DNA from: Herbaspirillum sp. RTI4
Lineage (GTDB): Bacteria > Pseudomonadota > Gammaproteobacteria > Burkholderiales > Burkholderiaceae_D
Reading direction: 5' to 3'
NCBI RefSeq assembly: GCF_034313965.1
Contig: NZ_JAVIWQ010000002.1
Location: 2,666,001 to 2,730,000 of the forward strand
Length of the DNA stretch: 64,000 nucleotides
Below, piece after piece: positions 26,942 through 35,653 of this stretch. Position 1 is the stretch's first letter. Each line of letters starts with the position of its first letter. The position numbers and the translations under genes were made by a program. The notes beneath the pieces were generated by a model. That model saw only the letters and a program-made list of their open reading frames with translations, did no database searches and was not told where the DNA came from.

Positions 26942-27924
26942 ATTCAGGAGAAAAATTGGCTCATATAGCGTATTTTGGAAAAATTCCCAGTCGTGGCGAC
27001 TTCATCAAGGCAACCGATAACCTGCCGCTGGTGACGATTCTGGATGAATGGCTGGCGCATGCCATGGAATTGCTGGCCACAGAGCCCCGCTGGAAAATTG
27101 CCTACGATGCGGCCATGCCTATGCATTTCGCCTTTGTCGGACCGCATAGCAAACGCGCTATTGCAGGACATCTGGTTGCCAGCCGGGATCAGGCTAAACG
27201 GCGTTTTCCCTTCCTGGCAGTTTGCACGGCCGAAGTCGAAGATCCGCTCGACTTCATCAACCAGAACCCTATGGCTTTTTCACGCCTATGGAGCTGGCTG
27301 GAAAGTCAGGTCGCGACAGTGCTTGCCGCTCAGGATCCTGCTGAATCATTGCGCCAATTAACTGTCACGGATATCCCCTTACAGTTGGGACCTGGCGCTT
27401 ACCAGGCGGTGTATTCCGATTTCACCGAAATCCAGACCATGGGGTCATTGCAGCAACTACTGACCCATGCAGGATTCCCAGGGTCCTTGCGTCAGATGAT
27501 ATTGGCATTAGGAATACTGCTGCAACCCTTGCTGAATAATGCCGACCAGCGCCTTCAAAAAAATCTGGTGATCCCCCTGCCCGACGATCCGCTCTATAAA
27601 ACCCTGACCGCCTCTTTTTTGCTGCACCTGATTACACCCTTCATCTTGCACGATCACTTTGAACTGGCGATCATCCTCACCCGGCTCGATGGCAAGTCGG
27701 TCATGATCATCGGCTTTAACGGCGCCTCGCCACGCACCCTGCAATCCATCATGGATAGCCAGATTGCCTCCGATAACCACATTTCCTTCGACGAGGCCAG
27801 TTGGGTAGAAGAGCCGGTCAGCCAGAATTCCCGCCTCCAAAAATTATCCAGCTATCTGGCGCAATCCGCCCTATCGTTAAAATCAGCTCATGATTCGTAT
27901 CGTGATGCATTTATTGGAGCCTGA
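26938..27924 (+). CDS. tagF: T6SS-associated regulator TagF (ImpM)
   Basis: TagF-type proteins repress T6SS assembly post-translationally; in Pseudomonas aeruginosa this runs parallel to the PpkA/PppA/Fha1 pathway. The 328-residue product begins with the family signature AYFGKIPSRGDFIKA and continues with the Longin-like ImpM domain (LVASRDQAKRRFPFLAV). The second half is less conserved. No PpkA, PppA or Fha gene is in the window, so TagF may act alone or the others are elsewhere. It is coupled to tssM by an ATGA overlap and lies three bases before the OmpA-domain gene. Confidence 0.93.
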   Translation: MNSGEKLAHIAYFGKIPSRGDFIKATDNLPLVTILDEWLAHAMELLATEPRWKIAYDAAMPMHFAFVGPHSKRAIAGHLVASRDQAKRRFPFLAVCTAEVEDPLDFINQNPMAFSRLWSWLESQVATVLAAQDPAESLRQLTVTDIPLQLGPGAYQAVYSDFTEIQTMGSLQQLLTHAGFPGSLRQMILALGILLQPLLNNADQRLQKNLVIPLPDDPLYKTLTASFLLHLITPFILHDHFELAIILTRLDGKSVMIIGFNGASPRTLQSIMDSQIASDNHISFDEASWVEEPVSQNSRLQKLSSYLAQSALSLKSAHDSYRDAFIGA

Positions 27925-27927
27925 TGC

Positions 27928-28734
27928 ATGCGTCCCTACTCCCCCATTCTCTCCCCTATTTTCTCTCTCCTTCTGGCCGCCACGATCATGCCGCTGCTGA
28001 GCGTGGCGCAAAATATCGCCCCACCGGTCGCCATGCCCAAACCCGGACAGGTCCTCATCAGCGGCACCGTTCCCGATGAAGCCAGCAAGCAAAATGCGTT
28101 AAGCAAACTACAGGAAATTTATGGCGTCGACCGGGTAGTCGACCAGATTTCCATCGGCCCGGTAGCACTACCGGCCAACTGGAATACTTACGTGCAGAAA
28201 CTCATCAATCCCAGTTTGAAATTAGTCAGCAGGGGACAGCTGGCCATCGATGGCAGCAACGTCAGTATCAAGGGCGAAGTCGACAACGAAATGCAGCGTC
28301 AACAAATTGCCAGCGAGATGGCAGGTAATCTGAATCCGACTTACACCATCAAAAACGGATTACGGGTGTCCGCGTCAGAACAAAACATCCTCGATCAAAC
28401 CCTGGCTAATCGGACCATCGAATTTGAAAGCGGACAAACCACCATTACTGCGTCAGGAAAACGCATCCTGGATGAAATGTCCGCCGCTCTGTTGAAACTG
28501 CGGGGCAAAAAACTGGAAGTTATCGGCCATACGGACAATCTTGGACTGCGCGCCAGCAACCTTTCCCTCAGCAAAGCCAGAGCCGATGCAGTCAAAGAAT
28601 ATTTAGCCCAGAAAGGTGCCAATCCGGATGACATCAGCACCTCCGGTCAGGGTCCCGATCGGCCGGTCGTTCCCAACGATACCGTGGACGGACGTTCCCG
28701 CAACCGGCGCATCGAATTCAGAGTTGCACGTTGA
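27928..28734 (+). CDS. BON/OmpA-domain protein of the T6SS
   Basis: A 268-residue exported protein. The signal peptide spans about 1-28 and is followed by two BON-like repeats (about 40-150; ISGTVPDEASKQNAL and IKGEVDNEMQRQQIA). A C-terminal OmpA peptidoglycan-binding domain follows (FESGQTTIT, IGHTDNLG and SRNRRIEFRV). Since TssL here lacks its own wall-binding domain, this protein probably ties the TssJLM complex to peptidoglycan, as TagL/TagN-type proteins do elsewhere; that role is inferred. It follows tagF by three bases. Confidence 0.88.
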   Translation: MRPYSPILSPIFSLLLAATIMPLLSVAQNIAPPVAMPKPGQVLISGTVPDEASKQNALSKLQEIYGVDRVVDQISIGPVALPANWNTYVQKLINPSLKLVSRGQLAIDGSNVSIKGEVDNEMQRQQIASEMAGNLNPTYTIKNGLRVSASEQNILDQTLANRTIEFESGQTTITASGKRILDEMSAALLKLRGKKLEVIGHTDNLGLRASNLSLSKARADAVKEYLAQKGANPDDISTSGQGPDRPVVPNDTVDGRSRNRRIEFRVAR

Positions 28735-28907
28735 GACCACTGAACGCGTCCAACGGTCATTACCCGCTGAGATTGATCCGGGCATTCGCTTAATCGGCAG
28801 CTCACTCGCTGGCTTAAGCGGGTTTAGTCGACCTTCATCCATGACGCTTTTTAAAATCACATGGCACCCCATCCCGGCTGTTGCCCATTTACACACGGAG
28901 AGCATCT

Positions 28908-29951
28908 ATGCTGTCAATCGCCCATTTACTCAAACCCATCAGTCCGTCGCAAGCCTGCGGCACCGATCTGTCTTTTTCCAGTGACTTTGACGCCATCGTA
29001 GAAGCACGTCGCTTCGACGATGCCTCTCTTGATCAAGGCGAATGGGTCACCCAGATCAAAGAAGCAGACTGGCATTTTGTCGTCGACAACTGCGCCCGCT
29101 TGCTGGCTGACAAGACCAAAGATTTAAGGCTGGCAGTCTGGTGGACGGAAGCCAACGCCAAAATCCGTAATTTACGAGGATTGGGAGAAGGCTATCTTTT
29201 GCTGGCAGGGTTGAGCGAACAGTATTGGAATGATCTGCATCCTGTTCCCGATCCGGACGACCAGGAATTACGCGTGGGTAATTTGAGCTGGCTGCTGTCG
29301 CGCTCTGCTGGTCTGGTACGCGAGATGCCGATCACTGAAGGTCGCCATACCGGGTTTTCATCTATGCAGTTTGACGCCGCCAAACGTGCTGGCGACGAAA
29401 AAAAACTAGCGGAGATGGAGTCCGCCCGACGCAAGTCCTCCGCCGCGTTCTATGAATCCTTGCTCGCGGATGCGCATTATTGCCGCCAGGGTCTGCAACG
29501 AATGGAGCAAGCGATAGACGAAAAAACCGGTCAGGACGGACCGGGTTTTTCGGGCATCAGAGAGGCTCTGGAAGAGGTGATTTTCAACATTGGCCGTTTC
29601 GCACAAGAAGCCGGGATTGCCACCAATACCAAGAGGCCGGGTTCAGACCCCTCCGCGCCCGAGGCAGGCAAACCAGCTCCCGGCGCTCCTCAAGACGCGA
29701 CACTGCATTCTGCCCGTACCGATGGAACAATCCTTAGCCGGAAGCAGGCATTGATGCAGTTGCGTCTGGTCGCCGACTTTTTCCGCCGGACTGAGCCGCA
29801 TAGCCCCGTTGCCTATCTGGTGGAGAAAGCGGCGGACTGGGGCGACCTTCCTCTGCACAACTGGCTGCGTACAGTCATTAAGGATGGCGCAGCACTGGAA
29901 CATGTAGAAGAATTGCTGGGCCTGAAAAAGACCAACTTGCCCGGTAATTAA
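28908..29951 (+). CDS. tssA: T6SS assembly protein TssA (ImpA)
   Basis: TssA directs priming and polymerisation of the tube and sheath. The start at ATG 28908 follows GGAG seven bases upstream and gives 347 residues; an in-frame ATG at 28881 lacks a good site. The N-terminal ImpA domain shows PCGTDL-like ACGTDLSF and ADWHFVVDNCARLL. The C-terminal part has the short VasJ-like end with FFRRTEPHSPVAYLVEKA. It is the last T6SS gene of the plus arm, 173 bases after the OmpA-domain gene. It belongs to the short TssA class. Confidence 0.94.
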   Translation: MLSIAHLLKPISPSQACGTDLSFSSDFDAIVEARRFDDASLDQGEWVTQIKEADWHFVVDNCARLLADKTKDLRLAVWWTEANAKIRNLRGLGEGYLLLAGLSEQYWNDLHPVPDPDDQELRVGNLSWLLSRSAGLVREMPITEGRHTGFSSMQFDAAKRAGDEKKLAEMESARRKSSAAFYESLLADAHYCRQGLQRMEQAIDEKTGQDGPGFSGIREALEEVIFNIGRFAQEAGIATNTKRPGSDPSAPEAGKPAPGAPQDATLHSARTDGTILSRKQALMQLRLVADFFRRTEPHSPVAYLVEKAADWGDLPLHNWLRTVIKDGAALEHVEELLGLKKTNLPGN

Positions 29952-30015
29952 ACCTTGATGCAATTTCATGCCAACGCCTTTTTGGACACGCGATAAATGC
30001 ATCTTCGGATAAGAA

Positions 30016-30045
30016 CGAATAAGCCCGAATAAGCCTGAATAAGCA
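30016..30045. repeat. Three tandem 10-bp units downstream of tssA
   Basis: Units CGAATAAGCC, CGAATAAGCC and TGAATAAGCA lie head to tail in the 268-base gap between tssA and the next gene. No terminator-like hairpin or gene was recognised in the rest of this gap. Confidence 0.7.
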
Positions 30046-30219
30046 CTGCAAACGTCGTCGGGTCACAGCGAGAAGCGCAGCTCTGAAATTGTACTGCGCG
30101 GCAGATTAATCATCGATTTTCTGGGGCCTGTCGCTGCATTTGGAGTACCCTCGGGCTTCTGAATCGAATCTGCTCTGGGGGATGCGCCACACGCATTCTC
30201 ATTTTTCACAGGATGTGAC

Positions 30220-31731
30220 ATGCCGTTGCACTCTCTTTATTCTCTCTCGGAAATACGCGCCATCGAGCAGACTGCCGGTGCTGACCTGCCGCTTGATGCA
30301 TTGATGCAGCGAGCGGGCCAGGCATGCGCCGAAACAGCGATGACTCTATGCGCCGAACTTCCATCCGACGCGCAACAAGCACAACGCATACTGATTCTGG
30401 CGGGACCGGGTAATAACGGCGGTGATGCGCTGGAAACAGCCTATCGTTTAAAAAAATCCAGTCTGGCGATCACCGTATTGCTACTAGGCGACCCGCTGAA
30501 ATTACCTGCCGCCGCGCAAGCAGCATGGCAACGCGCCAGCGACGCTTCGGTAGAAATCGTGCAATGGACTGATCTCGATACGCAATTGCCGTTTATCCCC
30601 TCACTGGTCATTGACGGCCTGTTTGGCATAGGACTGAGCCGACCGCTGGAAGGCGCGGCGCGGGCACTGATAGTGCTAATCGATCAACTGCACTGTCCTG
30701 TCCTGGCAATCGATGTACCAAGCGGTCTTGATGCCGATACCGGCAGCGTAGTGGGTGGCAAGGCTGGCTGCGCCTTACGCGCTACGCGTACTCTCACCAT
30801 GCTGGGAGACAAGCCGGGCTTGCATACCGGGGACGGTCCGGACTACTGCGGACATATTGAAGTGGCCGCGCTCGGACTGGACATGCAGCAATTCCCCGCT
30901 GCGCAAGCCTATTTGACTAGCAAAGAAATTATCTTCGACCACTGGCCGGCGCGCCGACGCAATTCGCACAAAGGCAGCTATGGCGACCTCATCGTTGTCG
31001 GTGGCGCTGATGGCATGAGTGGGGCTCCGCTGCTGGCCGCCCGCAGCGCTTTGTATGCGGGAGCCGGACGGGTATTTGCCGCATTTGCCGGTGCTGTGCC
31101 GGCATTCGACCCGGGGCATCCCGAATTGATGTGCCGCGACGCCCACACCCTGGATTTTTCCACAGCCACGCTGGTGATTGGCACAGGTCTCGGCACTAGC
31201 CGACATGCCGCCGATCTGCTCGTGCGCGCCCTGCATGCGCCAGGAGCGCTGGTAATTGATGCCGACGCACTCAACCTGATCTCCGGCGAACCCGGTTTGC
31301 AACACATTCTGTCAAACCGACGTAGCGCGACCATCCTCACTCCGCACCCGCTGGAAGCAGCCCGACTGCTCGGCTGGACTGCGGCAGAAATACAGAGCAA
31401 GCGACTGCATGCAGCGCGTTTGCTGACGCAACGCTTCAATGCCGTGGTGATTTTGAAAGGAGCCGGTACGGTAATCGCCGCTGGCAAAGAAGCGCTGGCC
31501 ATCAATTCCACTGGCAACCCGGGATTGGCGACAGCCGGAACCGGCGACGTGCTAGCCGGCTTGTGCGGCGCCTTACTGGCACAGCATATGGAAGCACATG
31601 CCGCCGCTGTGGCAGCAGTCTGGCTGCACGGCGCGGCGGCCGATGCACTCGTTGCTCAAGGGATAGGCCCGGTGGGCCTGACTGCCAGCGAATTACCGGT
31701 AGCCATCCGACGCCTGCTCAATGAACGGTGA
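30220..31731 (+). CDS. nnr: Bifunctional NAD(P)HX epimerase / ADP-dependent dehydratase
   Basis: This enzyme repairs hydrated NADH and NADPH: the N-terminal domain interconverts the R and S epimers, and the C-terminal domain dehydrates S-NAD(P)HX using ADP. The 503-residue product carries GPGNNGGD at 62-69 in the epimerase (YjeF N) domain and NPGLATAGTGD with the catalytic region at about 433-443 in the ribokinase-like domain. This is the E. coli YjeF architecture. It appears to be transcribed alone. Confidence 0.95.
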   Translation: MPLHSLYSLSEIRAIEQTAGADLPLDALMQRAGQACAETAMTLCAELPSDAQQAQRILILAGPGNNGGDALETAYRLKKSSLAITVLLLGDPLKLPAAAQAAWQRASDASVEIVQWTDLDTQLPFIPSLVIDGLFGIGLSRPLEGAARALIVLIDQLHCPVLAIDVPSGLDADTGSVVGGKAGCALRATRTLTMLGDKPGLHTGDGPDYCGHIEVAALGLDMQQFPAAQAYLTSKEIIFDHWPARRRNSHKGSYGDLIVVGGADGMSGAPLLAARSALYAGAGRVFAAFAGAVPAFDPGHPELMCRDAHTLDFSTATLVIGTGLGTSRHAADLLVRALHAPGALVIDADALNLISGEPGLQHILSNRRSATILTPHPLEAARLLGWTAAEIQSKRLHAARLLTQRFNAVVILKGAGTVIAAGKEALAINSTGNPGLATAGTGDVLAGLCGALLAQHMEAHAAAVAAVWLHGAAADALVAQGIGPVGLTASELPVAIRRLLNER

Positions 31732-31962
31732 GCGCTAATCGGAACGATGGTGAAGAGTCTCTGATCTTGCGATTGCGCGGCAGAATCTCAGGAATGCACT
31801 TCTTGCCCTGACCTTGCGCGCCGACATTGGCCTTGATGAAGGCTTGTTGCATACGGTAGTCGGTATCTCTTCAGCGCCACAAAAACTTGCGCAACGGGCT
31901 GCTGGTCAGGTGCCTTGTCGTAGGCGGTGCAAGTGTGGAACGCTTAAACAAGACAGCGCAGG
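31718..31962 (-). pseudogene. Possible decayed gene fragment
   Basis: In the 266-base gap between nnr and ybbA, two adjoining minus-strand frames look coding in codon choice but lack a start. One reads HTCTAYDKAPDQQPVAQVF and the next MQQAFIKANVGAQGQGKK; dropping a single base (in AAGAGATAC) near 31867 would join them. An in-frame stop lies just upstream. I recognise no family. It may be the 3' remnant of a degraded gene, or chance. Confidence 0.25.
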
Positions 31963-31997
31963 ACAACAACGCGATCTTTTGCGCAAGTCCTGAGCAA

Positions 31998-32705
31998 TCA
32001 AACCAGCCGACCTGCACCGATCGTGATGGTATGCGCGCAACGTGCCGCGGTGGACGTATCGTGGGTGACCAGTACCAACGTAGAGCCATGCTCCCAGTTC
32101 AGGTCGAACATGAGTCGGATCACCGCTTCACCGGTCGCCGCATCGAGGCTGCCAGTCGGTTCATCCGCCAGCAGCAAGGGCGCTTCCGTGACAAAAGCCC
32201 GCGCCAGCGCCACCCGCTGCTGTTCCCCGCCAGACAAATATTTAGGGTAATGCTTCAGGCGGTCAGATAGTCCTACCCGCGCCAGCATGTCCTGCGCCTT
32301 TTGCTTGGCTGCGCCATCTCCATTCAACTCCAGCGGCAGCATCACATTTTCCAGCGCGGTCAGATGTCCAAGCAATTGAAACGATTGGAATACGAAACCC
32401 AGTTGTCGCTTGCGCAGCACTGCCCGCGCATCTTCATTGAGTTTGAAAATATCAACGCCGTCAATCTTGACGCTGCCGCTGGTAGGCGTATCCAGACCGG
32501 CCAGCAAACCCAGCAAGGTGGATTTTCCAGAGCCGGAAGCACCGACGATCGCCAAAGTAGTGCCGCGCTCCACGCTAAAACTGACGCCCTGTAAAATGGT
32601 CAGTTCAGAAGCGCCGGCATCGTTCACTTTTTTTACCAGATTCACCACTTCGATGGCCGGAACGCTTGCTTCAGATAATGCAGAAAATTCAGAGGATTCA
32701 GACAT
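31998..32705 (-). CDS. ybbA: ABC transporter ATP-binding protein YbbA (LolD-like)
   Basis: A MacB/LolD-type ATPase of 235 residues with Walker A GASGSGKST at 55-63, signature LSGGEQQR at 157-164 and Walker B LLLADEPT at 177-184. As in E. coli, it is divergent from tesA; here the two ATG codons overlap within one CATG. In E. coli the next gene is the permease ybbP, but here the downstream region holds no permease. Its substrate is unknown; release of a lysophospholipase- or lipid-linked product is sometimes proposed from the tesA linkage. Confidence 0.9.
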   Translation of the reverse strand: MSESSEFSALSEASVPAIEVVNLVKKVNDAGASELTILQGVSFSVERGTTLAIVGASGSGKSTLLGLLAGLDTPTSGSVKIDGVDIFKLNEDARAVLRKRQLGFVFQSFQLLGHLTALENVMLPLELNGDGAAKQKAQDMLARVGLSDRLKHYPKYLSGGEQQRVALARAFVTEAPLLLADEPTGSLDAATGEAVIRLMFDLNWEHGSTLVLVTHDTSTAARCAHTITIGAGRLV

Positions 32706-32748
32706 GCGTAATAGTCAACTAAGTAGGTTGGAGAAGGTAGCAAACAGA

Positions 32749-33399
32749 ATGCCGACATGGCGGCGCGCAGCGACGGGTCTGGTACTGGGATGTTTACTGG
32801 GCATGAGCGCAGTAGCGGCCCATTCTGCACCAAAAACCGTGCTTGTGCTTGGCGACAGCCTTTCCGCCGAATATGGTCTGGCCCGGGGTACCGGCTGGGT
32901 CAATCTGTTGCAGCAGCGCTTGAAGGCGCAAAAAAATGACGCCGTCGTCGTCAATGCCAGCATCAGCGGCGACACCACCAGCGGCGGCAAGTCCAGACTA
33001 CCGGCATTGCTGGCAGCGCAGCGTCCGGCTATTGTGATCATTGAGCTTGGTGCGAACGATGCCCTGCGTGGCTTGCAGCTGAGCGACACGAAAACCAATC
33101 TGCTCGCACTGGTCGGCATGGCGCAGAAAGCCCATGCCAGAGTACTTTTGGTGGGTATGCAGATCCCGCCTAATTACGGCCCCGCTTACACCCGTCAATT
33201 TACTGCGGTGTTTCCAGCGGTAGCCAGTCAGACTAAATCCGCGCTGGCACCGTTTTTATTAGAAGGCATTGCCGACAAACCGGAGCTGTTTCAGGCAGAT
33301 CGCCTCCACCCGCTGGCACAAGCGCATCCGGCCATGCTCAACAATGTATGGCCGTCCTTGCTACCACTGCTTAACGCGTCTCGACTTCACCAGTCTTGA
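32749..33399 (+). CDS. tesA: Periplasmic arylesterase/thioesterase I TesA
   Basis: TesA is a GDSL/SGNH hydrolase acting on acyl-CoA, esters and lysophospholipids in the periplasm. From ATG 32749 the product has 216 residues with a signal peptide ending near AHSA (residue 27). The catalytic blocks are GDSLS (Ser37), GAND (101-104) and DRLHP (Asp184, His187). ATG 32704 is an alternative start adding 15 residues and overlapping the ybbA start. A much longer open frame upstream lies antisense to ybbA and is not credible. The 3' end overlaps ppiD convergently by 29 bases. Confidence 0.92.
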   Translation: MPTWRRAATGLVLGCLLGMSAVAAHSAPKTVLVLGDSLSAEYGLARGTGWVNLLQQRLKAQKNDAVVVNASISGDTTSGGKSRLPALLAAQRPAIVIIELGANDALRGLQLSDTKTNLLALVGMAQKAHARVLLVGMQIPPNYGPAYTRQFTAVFPAVASQTKSALAPFLLEGIADKPELFQADRLHPLAQAHPAMLNNVWPSLLPLLNASRLHQS

Positions 33400-35290
33400 G
33401 CGCGGTCTTCAACAGTTTTACTTTGGCCTTTTCCTTCAGCACCTGGATATAGGCCAGCATTTCCTGCTGCGCCAGGACGTTGGAAACCTCTTGCTGCTCG
33501 GCCTGACGGCGTGCAGCGTCAGGCGCAGTGGCCTGTTCGACTTTGCTGATGCGATAAAGTTTGTAGCTGCCGCTCGCGCCGCTGACACCCACATAGGCAG
33601 GCAACTTACTGACGTCAGCCTTCATCACGGCTAACAGGGATGGTTCATCCCAACCCTCTGCCTTCACGCGTGACACATTCTTGACGGCGCCGAAACCGCT
33701 GGCGTCATCTTGCTTTTTCAGTGCCGCCAGCTTGTCTTCTCCGGCCTTGACCGCCAGCGCAACTTCCTGCTCCCGCAAGACTTTTTCCTGTACCTGCGCA
33801 CGGACTTCATCGAGACTACGGCGGGCGACTGGCTTATAGCTGACGATGCGTCCGGCAATCAGGGTATTGGCAGCGACTTCGATGGCTTCGGTGTTGTGCT
33901 TGCTCTTGATCGCATCATCCGTGAACAAAGCCGTCAGAAACTTGGAATTGTTATAAGGAGCCGCACCGGCAGAGGGATTAGGCAGGCGCGTGAGCTTGTC
34001 GGCAGTATGCAAAGTCAGCTTCAGCTTATCGGCGGCAGGTTGCAGACTGTCGCCCTGTTCGTAGACGGTATTGGTGAAAATTTCTGCCAGTTCCGTATAT
34101 TTTTTCGACGCCAGTTGTTGCTTGATCGTCGCGGCAATTTCGCTTTTCACTTCTGCCAGCGGCTTGACTGACTCCGGTTTGATACCCGTCAGTTCAATGA
34201 TGTGATAACCGAATTCGGAAGCAACCGGATCACTGATTTGCCCTTCTTTAAGCACACTGACGGCATCGTCGAAAGCCTTGACCATCATGCCCTTGCCAAA
34301 ATAACCCAGATCGCCGCCCTGCACTGCCGAACCGGGATCTTGCGAGTTGGCTTTGGCCAGTGCCGCGAAGTCAGACGGCTTCTTGCGCAATTGCGCGACC
34401 AGCGAATCGGCCTTTGCCTTGGCGGCAGACTTGTCCGCAGCCGAAGCACCACTCTTGACCGTAATCAGGATATGGCTGGCGCGACGCTGTTCCGGGGTCG
34501 AATACTGCTTGGCATTTTGATCGTAGTAAGACTGCACATCGGCATCCGAGACCGACACTTGCGCTGCCACGGCGGCACTGTCGAGCACCAGATACTGAAT
34601 GCTGGCTTGTTCCGGCAAATCGAACTGCTTGCCATTTTTTTCGTAGTAAGCCTTCAGCAAATCGTCATTGATCGTGACTTGGGAGCGAAAATCCGCCGCC
34701 TGTAAAGTCAACTCCTGAACGCTGCGTTCCTGCTCATTCAGATCAGACAAGCGCGCTGCCACGGTCTTCGGCGCAAATGTGCTGGCCTGAATCGCCGTAT
34801 TGAGTTGTTGCAAACTCATGTCTTGCCGCAGGCGCGACTCATACATGGCCGGGGTCATACCCTGAGCGCCCAGCAACATCTTGTATTGCTCATTGTCGAA
34901 ACTGCCGTCCGGCTTGACCAGCCCCGGAATGCCCAGGATGTTTTGCTGCAAGGTCTGGTCCGACACTGCCAGCCTGGCGCGTACCGCTTCGGCGGACAAG
35001 GCGCGTTGTCCGATCAGATTATCCAGCACGGCCCGTTTGGCTTCCGGCGTATCGAACATCTTGGCGTCGAACTGCTCACCGAACATATGCCGCAGACGAT
35101 CAAGCTGCTGACGCTGCGCCGAATTCCATTCTTCCTGGGTAATAGTCTGTCCATCGACCTTCGCTACGGCATTGGCATCATCCGACATGCGGCTATAACC
35201 GCTCAGACCGACGAAAGCAAAAGAGGGAACAATCAACAGCAGCAACAAAAATTGCATCAGGCGCTGGTGGGAACGGATAAATTCAAACAT
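33371..35290 (-). CDS. ppiD: Periplasmic folding chaperone / prolyl isomerase PpiD
   Basis: PpiD is an inner-membrane anchored chaperone at the Sec exit. From ATG 35290 the product has 639 residues: one membrane helix at about 12-30 (MQFLLLLLIVPSFAFVGLSG), a SurA-N-like part, and a parvulin domain around 260-370 (RRASHILITV and EFGYHIIEL). A C-terminal SurA-like region follows. The open frame continues 52 codons upstream but those residues resemble non-coding sequence. In many relatives ppiD follows lon-hupB; here a ligase operon lies upstream instead. Confidence 0.94.
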   Translation of the reverse strand: MFEFIRSHQRLMQFLLLLLIVPSFAFVGLSGYSRMSDDANAVAKVDGQTITQEEWNSAQRQQLDRLRHMFGEQFDAKMFDTPEAKRAVLDNLIGQRALSAEAVRARLAVSDQTLQQNILGIPGLVKPDGSFDNEQYKMLLGAQGMTPAMYESRLRQDMSLQQLNTAIQASTFAPKTVAARLSDLNEQERSVQELTLQAADFRSQVTINDDLLKAYYEKNGKQFDLPEQASIQYLVLDSAAVAAQVSVSDADVQSYYDQNAKQYSTPEQRRASHILITVKSGASAADKSAAKAKADSLVAQLRKKPSDFAALAKANSQDPGSAVQGGDLGYFGKGMMVKAFDDAVSVLKEGQISDPVASEFGYHIIELTGIKPESVKPLAEVKSEIAATIKQQLASKKYTELAEIFTNTVYEQGDSLQPAADKLKLTLHTADKLTRLPNPSAGAAPYNNSKFLTALFTDDAIKSKHNTEAIEVAANTLIAGRIVSYKPVARRSLDEVRAQVQEKVLREQEVALAVKAGEDKLAALKKQDDASGFGAVKNVSRVKAEGWDEPSLLAVMKADVSKLPAYVGVSGASGSYKLYRISKVEQATAPDAARRQAEQQEVSNVLAQQEMLAYIQVLKEKAKVKLLKTALKTGEVETR

Positions 35291-35388
35291 GGTCAGCCAA
35301 TCAAAACGGGTTGCGACGATAACAGTGTGAAAATCTGGGGCGAATCTGGGTATCAATCTGAATATGAATCTGCGCGCAAACTGCCAAC

Positions 35389-35415
35389 AAAAAAGGCGAA
35401 CATCCGTTCGCCTTT
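35389..35415 (-). terminator. Rho-independent terminator of the liv operon
   Basis: A perfect 10-bp stem (AAAGGCGAAC/GTTCGCCTTT, 4-base loop) followed on the minus strand by six T. It sits between the PaaK-like ligase gene and ppiD and would end transcription of the amino-acid transport operon. Confidence 0.85.
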
Positions 35416-35597
35416 CAGATAAGTCGGCGCTTTGCCGCTCCGGCAAGCACCTCAGGTACTACCCGAGATCCTGGCCACGACATCCGCTCGCCATTATACA
35501 CAGCCATGCAGGATGGCCGGGGCATAGCGACGCTCTATGGCGATTTGAGCCAACTTGAATTTTGAGACAAGGAATACGGAGCCGGCAACTCGCCCGG
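35416..35597. other. Intergenic region between ligase gene and terminator
   Basis: Part of the 351-base gap between ppiD and the ligase gene. Apart from the terminator on one side and the tandem repeat on the other, I see no gene, tRNA or clear regulatory site here. A ppiD promoter is expected nearer 35300-35390. Confidence 0.5.
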
Positions 35598-35653
35598 AAT
35601 CACTCGCACCTAATCACTTGCACCTAATCACTCGTACTGAATCACTCATAGCG
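35598..35653. repeat. Tandem 14-bp repeat across the ligase stop codon
   Basis: Units AATCACTCGCACCT, AATCACTTGCACCT, AATCACTCGTACTG and a partial fourth, AATCACTCATAGCG, run into the stop codon of the minus-strand ligase gene at 35642-35644. The array repeats the stop-codon context without changing the protein. Confidence 0.75.

Noticed and set aside
32410..32748. Long N-terminal extension of tesA
   Set aside because: It lies wholly antisense to ybbA, and the signal peptide at 32749 explains the true start.
35291..35446. 52-residue upstream extension of ppiD
   Set aside because: It covers the terminator hairpin and puts 52 residues in front of the membrane helix; family start is MFEFIRSHQ.
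35291..35641. tRNA gene between ppiD and the ligase gene, as near hupB-ppiD in some relatives
   Set aside because: I looked for T-loop and CCA-end patterns and found none.
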